From DATMYQ01 sp035560935 (GTDB taxonomy: Bacteria; Bacillota; Negativicutes; Sporomusales; Sporomusaceae), in the NCBI GenBank assembly GCA_035560935.1, contig DATMYQ010000185.1, forward strand, positions 1 through 47,110: a stretch of 47,110 bases of DNA. Direction: 5' to 3'. Below the pieces are notes generated by a model, which saw nothing but the letters and a program-made list of their open reading frames with translations, made no database searches and had not been told where the DNA came from. The translations under genes were made by a program, and so were the position numbers. Below, one piece after another: positions 34,549 through 42,458 of the stretch (position 1 is the first letter of the stretch; the number at the start of each line of letters is the position of its first letter).

Positions 34549-35564
34549 ATCAGGATACTCAAATTACGGCGGCAGCGGAGCGGACGGTCTGGAAACTGTC
34601 CGCCGGTACCGCCTGTGCCGTGGGCCGCAAACGGATGAAAATTGACGTTCTGCCTACCACGGCGTATGTGATGCTGGGGGAAAAATGCGCCAACACCTGC
34701 CGTTTTTGCTCCCAGTCCGCCCGCAGCCGGGCCCGGGCCGATCAACTGTCCCGGGTAACCTGGCCGGATTTTGACGGTGCTGACGCCGTTACGTCCATTG
34801 ACGCCGCTTACCGGCAGGGGCGACTGAAGCGGACCTGTTTACAGGTGGTGCGCACCGCCGATCACTGGGAACGGACCACTGGGGCCGTGGACGCGTTGCG
34901 CCGGCAGTCCCGGGTGCCATTATGCGTTTCCAGCCATCTGACCATGGTCTCTCAGGCCTGTGAGCTGGTGGAACGCGGTGCCGACCGGGTCTGTATCGCA
35001 CTGGACGCCGCCACCCCGGAACTTTACCGGACAATCAAAGGCGGTGACTGGGAACCGGTCTGGCAGCTGTTGGGCGACTGCGCCGCGGTTCTGCCGGGCC
35101 GGATCAGTACCCATCTGATTGTGGGGCTGGGCGAGACCGAGCAAGAGATGATCGAGCGTTTGGCTCTGTGCCGGGAAATCGGCGTGTCCACCGGCCTGTT
35201 CGCCTTTACGCCGGTGCGGGGCACCGAACAGGAGCACTGCCTGCCGCCGGCGCTGGATCATTACCGGCGGGTGCAACTGGCCCATTATCTGTTGAATCAC
35301 GGCTGTCCGGCCAGCCGTTTTGTCTTTACTGAAACGGGCCGTTTGCAGACGGTGGCGCTGACCGCGGAGCAACGGCAAATGCTCCGGGACGGCGAAGCCT
35401 TCCGCACCAGCGGTTGCCCCGACTGCAATCGGCCCTACTATAACGAACGTCCCGGCGGCATTCTCTATAACTATCCCCGGCCGCTGACGCCATCCGAGGC
35501 GGCGCAGGCGCTGCGGGACTGCTGGTTGGAAGAGGAGGGATTCGATGCCATGGCGTCTGATTGA
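34545..35564 (+). CDS. Radical-SAM protein, LipS-type lipoyl synthase component (second)
   Basis: The protein has 339 residues. ATG 34545 overlaps the previous stop as ATGA. The radical-SAM motif is CANTCRFC (Cys48, Cys52, Cys55), biotin-synthase-like. HLIVGLGETEQEMIERL and LFAFTPVRGTEQE form later parts of the barrel, and GCPDCNRPYYNERPGG near residues 290-310 may hold an auxiliary cluster. LipS proteins were often annotated as biotin synthases. No biotin genes lie nearby, while gcvH and lipM do, so insertion of sulfur at octanoyl-GcvH is the better reading. It overlaps the lipM-like gene by 20 bases. Confidence 0.72.
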   Translation: MNQDTQITAAAERTVWKLSAGTACAVGRKRMKIDVLPTTAYVMLGEKCANTCRFCSQSARSRARADQLSRVTWPDFDGADAVTSIDAAYRQGRLKRTCLQVVRTADHWERTTGAVDALRRQSRVPLCVSSHLTMVSQACELVERGADRVCIALDAATPELYRTIKGGDWEPVWQLLGDCAAVLPGRISTHLIVGLGETEQEMIERLALCREIGVSTGLFAFTPVRGTEQEHCLPPALDHYRRVQLAHYLLNHGCPASRFVFTETGRLQTVALTAEQRQMLRDGEAFRTSGCPDCNRPYYNERPGGILYNYPRPLTPSEAAQALRDCWLEEEGFDAMASD

Positions 35565-36372
35565 CAGCGGTGTGGCGGACGCCGTCACCAATATGGCCGT
35601 CGACGAGGCACTGCTGCTGTCCCAGCAACAGGACGGCACACCGCCGACGCTGCGTTTGTATGGCTGGCGGCCGGCGGCGGTCAGCCTGGGTTATTTTCAG
35701 AAGGCGGCCAAGGAAATTGACCTCGACGCCTGCAGGGAACGGGGCATTGACGTGGTGCGCCGGCTTACCGGCGGTCGGGCGGTGCTGCACGACGCCGAAC
35801 TGACCTACAGCATCACCATCCGGGAAGATCATCCGCTGGTACCACCTACCATCACCGCCTCCTACCTGATGTTCAGCAACGGTCTGGCGGCGGCGCTGCG
35901 GGAACTGGGCGCCGAAGTGCAGATGAGTTTGCCCCGGGCGGCATACGGGCAAAGCGGCGTCAAATCCTCCGGCTCGGCGGCCTGTTTTGACGCGCCCTCC
36001 CATTACGAAATCACGGCCGCCGGCCGGAAACTGGTGGGCAGCGCCCAGGTGCGCAAAGACGGCGTGCTGCTGCAGCACGGCTCGATTTTATTGACGTTTG
36101 ATCCGGAAATGGTGGCCGCTACGATGAAGCTGGCCGACCGGGAAGCAAAGAGCCGGTTGGCAGGCATTCTGGCGCGCAAGGCCATTTCCCTGGGAGAACA
36201 TCTGAACCGGACCGTGACGGCGGCGGAAGTGGCGGCTGCGATTGGCCGCGCCTTCGGCCCGGCGCTTGGCGTGGGGCTGGTCCCCGGCTGTCTGACGCCC
36301 GGCGAAGCAACCGACAGCCGGCGCCTGGCGGCGGAAAAATACAGCCAGGACGCCTGGAACCAACTGCGGTAA
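35545..36372 (+). CDS. lipM: LipM-type octanoyltransferase (BPL_LplA_LipB family)
   Basis: The protein has 275 residues with GAGGAGGGA upstream. Family motifs are NMAVDEALL at 16-24, VVRRLTGGRAVLHDAELTYS at 70-89, and the catalytic-type Cys147 in SGSAACFDAPSHYEI followed by RKLVGSAQ with Lys162. The cysteine in ACFDAP is typical of LipM/LipL-like transferases and is absent from the LplA lipoate ligases, so transfer of octanoate from acyl-carrier protein to GcvH is favoured over salvage of free lipoate. It sits between the LipS-type genes and lpdA. Confidence 0.85.
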   Translation: MPWRLIDSGVADAVTNMAVDEALLLSQQQDGTPPTLRLYGWRPAAVSLGYFQKAAKEIDLDACRERGIDVVRRLTGGRAVLHDAELTYSITIREDHPLVPPTITASYLMFSNGLAAALRELGAEVQMSLPRAAYGQSGVKSSGSAACFDAPSHYEITAAGRKLVGSAQVRKDGVLLQHGSILLTFDPEMVAATMKLADREAKSRLAGILARKAISLGEHLNRTVTAAEVAAAIGRAFGPALGVGLVPGCLTPGEATDSRRLAAEKYSQDAWNQLR

Positions 36373-36399
36373 CGAAGAAGCCTGTAAGGAGGAAAATCC

Positions 36400-37794
36400 A
36401 TGTCTTATGATGTGATTGTCATCGGCGCCGGACCCGGTGGCTATGTGGCCGCCATCCGGGCCGCCCAGCTGGGAGGCAAAGTGCTGCTGGTCGAGAAAGA
36501 CCGGCTGGGCGGCGTTTGCCTGAACCGGGGCTGTATTCCCACCAAGACTTTGTTAAAGAGCGCCGATAAATGGCGGGAGCTGCAGCACTGCGGCGAGTTT
36601 GGCCTGAAAGCCGGCGAAATCGGCTTTGATTTTACCGCGGTCGCCGCCCGGCGGGATGCTGTGGTCGCCCAATTGCGGGGCGGCGTCGAGCAACTGGTGA
36701 AAAGCAATGATATCGAAATCAAATACGGTACCGCTCAACTGCGGGGCGGCAGCCGGGTGACGATTCAGGAGCAGGACGGTTCCTGCGAAGTCGAAGGCAA
36801 AGCCATTATTCTGGCCACCGGGTCCTCGCCGGTTGCTCTGCCGGTACCCGGCGGTGATCTGCCCGGCGTGATCAACAGTGATCATTTGCTGGCCATGAAC
36901 CATGTACCCGCCAGTATGCTGGTGATCGGTGCCGGAGCCGTGGGCATTGAGTTTGCCGCCATTTATCAGGCGTTCGGCTGCGACGTGACGGTGGTGGAAA
37001 TGATGCCGGGCATTCTGCCCAATCTGGACAGCGACATCGTCAAACGGGCCGGACTGGCCTTGCGCAAGCAAGGCTTAAAAATGCTGACCAATACCAAAGT
37101 CACCGGCATTGCCGCCGCCGATGGACTGCTGAACGTCACCGTGGACAACGGCAAAGGAACCCAGCAGATAGTGGTGGAAAATGTCTTGATGGCGGCCGGC
37201 CGCCGCGCCAATACCACCGGCCTTGGCCTGGAGGACGCCGGCGTCGCCGTGGAACGTTCCGGCATTCCCGTCAATGACCGGCTGGAGACCAATGTGCCCC
37301 GTATTTACGCCATTGGCGACGTCACCGGACGGATGATGTGGGCGCACGCCGCGTCTGCTGCCGGTGTTGTTGCGGCGGAAAATGCCATGGGCGGCCATTC
37401 GCAGATCGACTTCCGCGCTGTGGCCGGCGGAATCTTCACCACGCCGGAAATTGCCATGGTGGGTTTGACCGAGCAAGAAGCCGGACCGGATATTAAGGTG
37501 GGCCGGTTTAACTTTGCCGCCAACGGCAAAGCAGTATCCCTGGGAGAAACCGACGGGCTGGTGAAAATTATTGCCGACGCCGCCACCGATAAAGTCGTCG
37601 GCGTTCATATCATGGGACCCCATGCCAGCGACCTGATTATGGAAGGCGCGCTGGCCATTCAGCACGGGCTGACGGCAAGCCAGCTGGCCCATACCATTCA
37701 TCCCCATCCCACGCTGTGCGAGACGGTGGGGGAAGCGGCCCACGGCGTCAACGGCGACATCATTCATCAGGTCAAAATGAAACCCCGGCGCTAA
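36400..37794 (+). CDS. lpdA: Dihydrolipoamide dehydrogenase (glycine cleavage L protein)
   Basis: The protein has 464 residues. AAGGAGGAA precedes the ATG. The FAD-binding start is VIVIGAGPGGYVAAIRAAQLGG, and the redox disulfide is Cys40-Cys45 in GGVCLNRGCIPTK. The NAD site is VIGAGAVGIEFAAIYQ. Near the end HPHPTLCETVGEAAHG carries the catalytic His-Glu pair. It re-oxidises the dihydrolipoyl arm of GcvH with NAD+. It is the last gene of the operon and is followed by a strong terminator. Confidence 0.97.
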   Translation: MSYDVIVIGAGPGGYVAAIRAAQLGGKVLLVEKDRLGGVCLNRGCIPTKTLLKSADKWRELQHCGEFGLKAGEIGFDFTAVAARRDAVVAQLRGGVEQLVKSNDIEIKYGTAQLRGGSRVTIQEQDGSCEVEGKAIILATGSSPVALPVPGGDLPGVINSDHLLAMNHVPASMLVIGAGAVGIEFAAIYQAFGCDVTVVEMMPGILPNLDSDIVKRAGLALRKQGLKMLTNTKVTGIAAADGLLNVTVDNGKGTQQIVVENVLMAAGRRANTTGLGLEDAGVAVERSGIPVNDRLETNVPRIYAIGDVTGRMMWAHAASAAGVVAAENAMGGHSQIDFRAVAGGIFTTPEIAMVGLTEQEAGPDIKVGRFNFAANGKAVSLGETDGLVKIIADAATDKVVGVHIMGPHASDLIMEGALAIQHGLTASQLAHTIHPHPTLCETVGEAAHGVNGDIIHQVKMKPRR

Positions 37795-37811
37795 TCAGGC
37801 GCACAGGTTAC

Positions 37812-37848
37812 AAAAGCAGCCACCGGTATTGTTGCCGTGGCTGCTTTT
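37812..37848 (+). terminator. Intrinsic terminator of the gcv-lip operon
   Basis: AAAAGCAGCCAC at 37812-37823 is fully complementary to GTGGCTGCTTTT at 37837-37848. It lies 18 bases after the lpdA stop. Confidence 0.92.
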
Positions 37849-37883
37849 AAAAATTCCTTTTAGCGGGAAGTGATTTTTACCGC

Positions 37884-37912
37884 TTGTCTATGTCGAATAA
37901 TGGCGGTATACT
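37884..37912 (+). promoter_or_regulatory. Sigma-70-type promoter for the PP2C phosphatase gene
   Basis: TTGTCT at 37884-37889 and TATACT at 37907-37912 are 17 bases apart, giving a start about 50 bases before the GTG at 37970. Confidence 0.65.
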
Positions 37913-37969
37913 GCAAGTAAAGACAACTCGGAAATGTAGGGACTACCTAGCGAAAGGAGTTGTAGCAGC

Positions 37970-39937
37970 GTGCCGGAACGCACCAGTCAGGAACAGGAAA
38001 ATCGGTTGAATGCCGCGCTGGCGGAATTATCGGCGGCCATTATCAGTCCGTGGACCACCTTTGACGCCGTGTACCAGCTGGTGTTGGAAAAAGCTCGCTG
38101 GATCACCGACAGTGAACACGGGTTTGTTTCGTCCATTGAACCGCAAAGCGGCGCGCATATCAGTAACACGTTGACCCAAATGCGGCGGCAAGGCTGCACG
38201 GTTACGTCGGGATTGTATGCTTTGCCGCAGGAACCGCACCATACTTATGCAGGCTTATGGGGGCATTCGCTGAACATACGGGCGGCGTTTTTTACCAACC
38301 AGCCGCTGACGCACCCTGCGGCCAAAGGCTTGCCGGCGGGGCATTTGCAACTGAATAATTATCTGGCGGTTCCGGCCATGTTTGGTGACCAGCTTTTGGG
38401 ACAGATTGCGCTGGCGAATTCGCCGCGGGATTATACAGAGAAGGATCTGGCCAGAGTCGAACGCCTGGCGGCGCTCTACGCGCTGGTACTTCACAACCGG
38501 CGCCAGGAAGAAAAATTGCGCAGTGGCGAAGAACGCTTGCGTTTTGCGTTGGAAGGCAGTGGCGATGGCATTTGGGACTGGGATATTACCCGTGACGAAG
38601 TGTATTTTTCGCCACGGTGGAAAAATATGCTGGGTTATGCCGAAGATGAGTGCAGTGACAGTGTGGCGGAATGGAAAGAACGGACGCATCCGGAAGACCG
38701 TTCGGCTGTGCGGGAAGAAATGAACCGTTGTCTGGAGGGCGCGACCCAAAAATTCGTTTCGGAGCATCGGGTGCGCTGCAAAAACGGACAGTATAAGTGG
38801 ATTTTGGACCGGGGCCGTATCGTAGCCCGCGACGAAGGCGGAGCGCCGCTCCGGATCGTGGGCACCTATACCGACATTGACGAGCTGCGCCGTATGCAGC
38901 AGGCGCTGCGGGAAAGCGAGGCCCGGTTCCGGGCGCTGGTGATGCAGTCTTCCGACGCAGTGATATTGGTCGACGTGGAAACTCATGAAATTGTAGAAGT
39001 CAATCATTGCTTTGAAAAGTTACTGGGTTATCGCCTGCCGACGGATCAGCCGCTGGCAGCCGAGGCGCTTGTTGCCGATTCTCCGGCGAATATACAGAAA
39101 CATTTTGATACGGCGTATCAGAATGGCGTTTTGCCGCGGGCGATGCGTTCTTTTCGGACCAAAGACGGCGGCCGGCGCCAGATGGAACGGACCGCCAGCC
39201 TGATTCGGCTGGGCAGACGCGATTATCTGATTGTCACCTTGCGGGACGTGACCGAGGAGCAAAAGTGGCAACAGGTGCTGCAAAACGATTTGGCTTTTGC
39301 CGGCAAAGTGCAGGTGGCCTTACTGCCGGTGCTGCCGGAAACCGATGATTTTACGATTCAGACCTTGTTTCGTCCCAACAGCTTTGTCAGCGGCGACTTA
39401 TATCACCTGGACTGGCAGGCGGAGACGAGAGTGCTGCGCGGTTGTCTGATCGACGTGACCGGCCATGGTCTGGCAACCGCCATCCAGACGGCGGCGGTCA
39501 ACGTATTGCTGCATGCAGCGTCGGCGCTAAACCTGTCGGTCGAAGAACAGCTGAACTGGCTGAACTGGCGGGTGCCCCGCTACTTTGCCGAGTCGGCTTT
39601 TGCCGCGGCCATTGCCTTTGAAATTGATTTTTCCGCCGGGGAAATGCGATATGCCGCCGCCGGAATTACGGACTTCTTGCTGAATGGCGACCATGTGCAG
39701 GCGCCGGGGTTGTTTTTGGGTTTAAAAGAATACGAAACCTTTCCCGCCCGGGTGGTGCCGTTTGGTCCGGGTGATACCGTCTGTTTCATGACCGATGGCT
39801 TCAGCGACTATCTTACCCAGGAAGATCTTTGGCGGCAGACCCATGCCCGGGACGTTTGCCGGATGTTCGCCCGGGATGTTTTTCCGGAGGCGCTGCCGGA
39901 TGATGCAACCGCAATCTGTGTTACGGCTCGTGGATAG
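37970..39937 (+). CDS. GAF-PAS-PAS-PP2C (SpoIIE/RsbU-type) serine phosphatase
   Basis: The protein has 655 residues. It starts with GTG after AAAGGAG. Residues about 15-180 form a GAF domain, about 185-310 and 312-435 are PAS domains (the first with FALEGSGDGIWDWDI and a PAC tail, the second with ESEARFRALVMQSSDAVILVD). Residues about 445-655 are a PP2C-type phosphatase with metal-binding acidic residues in VSGDLYHLDW near 473, IDVTGHGLATA near 494 and FMTDGFSD near 606. Such proteins usually dephosphorylate an anti-anti-sigma factor. No STAS or anti-sigma gene is nearby, so the target is encoded elsewhere. No membrane segment is seen. Confidence 0.88.
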   Translation: MPERTSQEQENRLNAALAELSAAIISPWTTFDAVYQLVLEKARWITDSEHGFVSSIEPQSGAHISNTLTQMRRQGCTVTSGLYALPQEPHHTYAGLWGHSLNIRAAFFTNQPLTHPAAKGLPAGHLQLNNYLAVPAMFGDQLLGQIALANSPRDYTEKDLARVERLAALYALVLHNRRQEEKLRSGEERLRFALEGSGDGIWDWDITRDEVYFSPRWKNMLGYAEDECSDSVAEWKERTHPEDRSAVREEMNRCLEGATQKFVSEHRVRCKNGQYKWILDRGRIVARDEGGAPLRIVGTYTDIDELRRMQQALRESEARFRALVMQSSDAVILVDVETHEIVEVNHCFEKLLGYRLPTDQPLAAEALVADSPANIQKHFDTAYQNGVLPRAMRSFRTKDGGRRQMERTASLIRLGRRDYLIVTLRDVTEEQKWQQVLQNDLAFAGKVQVALLPVLPETDDFTIQTLFRPNSFVSGDLYHLDWQAETRVLRGCLIDVTGHGLATAIQTAAVNVLLHAASALNLSVEEQLNWLNWRVPRYFAESAFAAAIAFEIDFSAGEMRYAAAGITDFLLNGDHVQAPGLFLGLKEYETFPARVVPFGPGDTVCFMTDGFSDYLTQEDLWRQTHARDVCRMFARDVFPEALPDDATAICVTARG

Positions 39938-40016
39938 GAATGATTATGGATAAAAAATGGGAATTTAATGAAAATGGGAAAAACATCCTGAAGGATTTTG
40001 CCGATGCATCGAGAAG

Positions 40017-40036
40017 TATACCTCAAAAGAGGTATA
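40017..40036 (+). repeat. Perfect inverted repeat at the ribosome site of the small protein gene
   Basis: TATACCTC (40017-40024), AAAA, GAGGTATA (40029-40036) form an eight-pair hairpin. Its 3' arm runs straight into AAGGAGG of the 60-codon gene at 40050, so it could be an operator or a translation-control hairpin. Confidence 0.6.
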
Positions 40037-40049
40037 AGGAGGTAACGGT

Positions 40050-40232
40050 ATGCAAGGCAGGGACCGGGAAAATCAGGGAAAAGATGTCCCGGAAATTGAT
40101 GAAATTTTCCAATTAAATCGCTGCAAGCTCCAGAAAATGTGCGATGAGATCGTGGCCCGGGAGTGTAACGGGACCGGAAATCAAACCACTGATACATTTG
40201 ATGGCAAGACTTGCCCGATGAAAAAGAAATAG
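40050..40232 (+). CDS. Small hypothetical protein, 60 residues
   Basis: ATG 40050 has a strong AAGGAGGT seven bases upstream, and a terminator follows 14 bases after the stop, so I take this as a real gene. The product is charged and soluble. It has an acidic N-terminal third (DVPEIDEIFQLNRCKLQKM), three cysteines at about 25, 31 and 39 plus one near the end, and a lysine-rich C-terminus. No family is recognised. It may be co-transcribed with the phosphatase gene 112 bases upstream; no terminator is seen between them. Confidence 0.65.
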   Translation: MQGRDRENQGKDVPEIDEIFQLNRCKLQKMCDEIVARECNGTGNQTTDTFDGKTCPMKKK

Positions 40233-40246
40233 GATACATTGCCAAA

Positions 40247-40285
40247 AAATCCGGTACTGCTTGCGGCAGCACCGGAAATTTTTTT
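40247..40285. terminator. Bidirectional intrinsic terminator
   Basis: CCGGTactGC at 40251 onward pairs with GCagCACCGG ending at 40275. A T run follows at 40279-40285, and an A run at 40244-40249 serves the other strand. It ends both the small protein gene and tryptophanase, which converge here. Confidence 0.85.
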
Positions 40286-40323
40286 GCCGGTCAGCAAAGA
40301 TGGTTTCTGATTTTATTAACGGG

Positions 40324-41703
40324 TCATTCCCGTGGCTGCAGGCGGCAGAGAAAATGGCGCAGCACTTGCGGTTCGTAAGTGAAAGTCAGTCCCTTGATTT
40401 CGTTGCGGCGGGCCTGAATATTGGCCAGGGCCTCGACCACGACGTCCATATGGTTGTCGGTGTAAACCCGGCGGGGAATCGCCAGGCGCAGGAATTCCAC
40501 ATCGGCTTTTTTCTGCTGGCCGGTGCGCGGATCGCGGCCCAGCAGCAACGAGCCGATTTCCACCGCCCGGACGCCGGCTTCGATGTACAGTTCGTTGCAC
40601 AGGGCCTGGGCCGGAAATTCCTCGGCGGGAATATGGGGCAGCAGTTTGCCGGCGTCAACGAACACCGCATGGCCGCCCACCGGCCACTGAATGGGAATGC
40701 CCCGCTGGCGCAGCTGTTCGCCCAGATAGGTTACCTGACCGATCCGGCTCTCCAGATAGTCCTTATCCAGTCCTTCCCGCAGTCCCACTGCCAGACATTC
40801 CATATCCCGGCCCGACAGGCCGCCGTAGGTGATGAACCCTTCCATCGGCACGCAGGAAGCGCTGGCAGCGGCGTAGAGATCGGCGTCTTTCTTAATGGCG
40901 ATCAGACCGCCCATGTTGACAATGGCATCTTTCTTGGCGCTCATTGTCAGAAAATCGCCCATCTCATACATTTCCTTCACGATCGCGGCAATGCTTTTAT
41001 CGGCGTAACCATCCTCCCGCTGTTGAATGAAATAGGCATTTTCAGCGAAGCGGGCCGAGTCAAAGCAGATTTTCAGGCCGTAGCGGTCCGCAATGGCTTT
41101 CACGCCGCGGACGTTTTCCATCGATACCGGCTGGCCGCCGGCGGAATTGCAGGTGACGGTGACGATGATGAACGCAACGCTGGCGGTGCCTTTTTCCTTG
41201 ATGAAGGCCTCCAGCCGTTCCAGATCGAAGTTGCCTTTGAACGGATGTTCCCGGGCTGTGTCAAAAGCGTCGGCGATCACCAGATTCACCGGCACCGCGC
41301 CGTTCAGTTCAATCCAGGCCATCGTGGTGTCAAAGTGCATATTGCCCAACACGTACTGGCCCTTGTCCCGGATCAAATGGGGGAACAGCACCTGCTCGGC
41401 GCCCCGGCCCTGATGGGTGGGGATCACATACTGATAGTCGAAAATATTTTGGACCGCATCCTTGACTTTATAAAAGGATTTGCTGCCGGCGTAGGCTTCA
41501 TCACCCAGCATCAGTGCCGACCACTGCCGGTCACTCATGGCGCCGGTGCCGCTGTCGGTCAATAAATCGATATATACGTCCTCGGAGCGCAGCGCAAACG
41601 GGTTGTAACCCGCATCCTGCAACGCCTGAATTCGTTCCTGACGGGAAATCATCCGGATCGGTTCCACCATTTTAATGCGAAATGGTTCTGCTTTGCGAAT
41701 CAT
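40324..41703 (-). CDS. tnaA: Tryptophanase
   Basis: The protein has 459 residues. ATG 41703 has GGGAGG seven bases before it. The sequence follows tryptophanase closely: EPFRIKMVEPIRMI, DVYIDLLTDSGTGAMSD, YVIPTHQGRGAEQVLFP, and the PLP lysine in FLTMSAKKDAIVNMGG. Tryptophanase and tyrosine phenol-lyase are close relatives. The C-terminal stretches DAGKLLPHIPAEEFPAQAL and VRAVEIGSLLLGRDP agree with TnaA rather than with the tyrosine enzyme (which has RSMERG at the second place). It breaks tryptophan into indole, pyruvate and ammonia. No tnaB permease is adjacent. A sigma-54 promoter lies 62 bases upstream. Confidence 0.9.
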   Translation of the reverse strand: MIRKAEPFRIKMVEPIRMISRQERIQALQDAGYNPFALRSEDVYIDLLTDSGTGAMSDRQWSALMLGDEAYAGSKSFYKVKDAVQNIFDYQYVIPTHQGRGAEQVLFPHLIRDKGQYVLGNMHFDTTMAWIELNGAVPVNLVIADAFDTAREHPFKGNFDLERLEAFIKEKGTASVAFIIVTVTCNSAGGQPVSMENVRGVKAIADRYGLKICFDSARFAENAYFIQQREDGYADKSIAAIVKEMYEMGDFLTMSAKKDAIVNMGGLIAIKKDADLYAAASASCVPMEGFITYGGLSGRDMECLAVGLREGLDKDYLESRIGQVTYLGEQLRQRGIPIQWPVGGHAVFVDAGKLLPHIPAEEFPAQALCNELYIEAGVRAVEIGSLLLGRDPRTGQQKKADVEFLRLAIPRRVYTDNHMDVVVEALANIQARRNEIKGLTFTYEPQVLRHFLCRLQPRE

Positions 41704-41764
41704 TGTTTTTCCTCCCAATTATTGATCAGCGATTGTCAGACGCTGTGCTTATTATCGATAATAC

Positions 41765-41779
41765 GCAAGTCCCGTGCCA
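41765..41779 (-). promoter_or_regulatory. Sigma-54 (-24/-12) promoter of tnaA
   Basis: Minus-strand TGGCACGGGACTTGC (41779-41765) matches the TGGCACG-N4-TTGC consensus at every conserved base, with a preceding C. Start would be near 41753, about 50 bases before the tnaA ATG. No TGTAAA-N6-TTTACA TyrR box was seen upstream. Confidence 0.88.
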
Positions 41780-41843
41780 GAAATATCCTGCCGAAAATAC
41801 CGGACAGAAGCGAATCCAGAGAAAAAATGATAAGAAAAATTGG

Positions 41844-41881
41844 CAAAAAAATTGGACGCGCCAAGAAAAGTTGGCGCGTCC
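41844..41881 (-). terminator. Intrinsic terminator of the ferritin-like gene
   Basis: On the minus strand GGACGCGCCAA pairs with TTGGCGCGTCC (41881-41854), followed by a seven-T run. It separates the rubrerythrin-like gene from the tnaA promoter. Confidence 0.9.
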
Positions 41882-41909
41882 GTAACCGGGGCAAGGGAAA
41901 TATTTCTAA

Positions 41910-42365
41910 TTACCACACTTCCGCAAAAGCGACGTTCATGTAATGATCTTCCATCCGGGATTTATGGCCTTTTTCCATCAAAGCCAGCTCCTGGAACAGC
42001 TTCTTTTGCTCCGGGCTGGTGCTGGCGGCGGCCAATTCTTCGTACATCCGCATGGCTTCCTCTTCATTCTTCATGGCCAGCGCCAAAGCTTCCTTCGGTT
42101 TCATTTCCAGTGACAAAGCCGGCTTGTCGACGGTTTCGGAGAATTTGTAATCAACGGATTCATTAAAGTGGAAGGTAGTGACTTTGCCGTCTAAAAAACT
42201 TTGCAGCATTTTTTGGTGTCCGAGCTCTTCGGTGGCGAACTGACCGAACATTACTTTGACAGTCTGATCCCCGCTTTTTTCGGCCACCCCTTTGTAAAAT
42301 TCATACGCTTCCGTCTCGTTGGCAATGGCTTTAGTGATAATGGCCCGGTATTCTTCATTCGTCAT
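41910..42365 (-). CDS. Rubrerythrin/ferritin-like di-iron protein
   Basis: The protein has 151 residues with AAAGGAG upstream. It is a four-helix ferritin-like fold: E-x-EAYEFYKGVAE then EELGH in the first half, and NEEEAMRMYEELAA then MEKGHKSRMEDHY in the second, giving the two ExxH-type di-iron half-sites. There is no C-terminal rubredoxin domain, so it is not a classical rubrerythrin. Such proteins deal with peroxide or store iron in anaerobes. It stands alone with its own terminator. A TATAAA box on the minus strand lies near 42406-42411. Confidence 0.85.
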   Translation of the reverse strand: MTNEEYRAIITKAIANETEAYEFYKGVAEKSGDQTVKVMFGQFATEELGHQKMLQSFLDGKVTTFHFNESVDYKFSETVDKPALSLEMKPKEALALAMKNEEEAMRMYEELAAASTSPEQKKLFQELALMEKGHKSRMEDHYMNVAFAEVW

Positions 42366-42458
42366 GTTTGTTGCTCCTTTCCCCTGGATAAATGTTTACC
42401 TATTAATTTTATACGACATTGATTATTTAGGCAAACCGAATATCACGGGAGAAAGGTA

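Noticed and set aside
35545..36372. Lipoate-protein ligase LplA (salvage)
   Set aside because: The cysteine in ACFDAP followed by the lysine element is the LipM/LipL pattern, and LipS-type synthesis genes are adjacent.
40324..41703. Tyrosine phenol-lyase instead of tryptophanase
   Set aside because: The C-terminal motifs (RAVEIGSLLLGRDP, DAGKLLPHIPAEEFPAQAL) agree with tryptophanase. Some doubt remains because the two enzymes are close.
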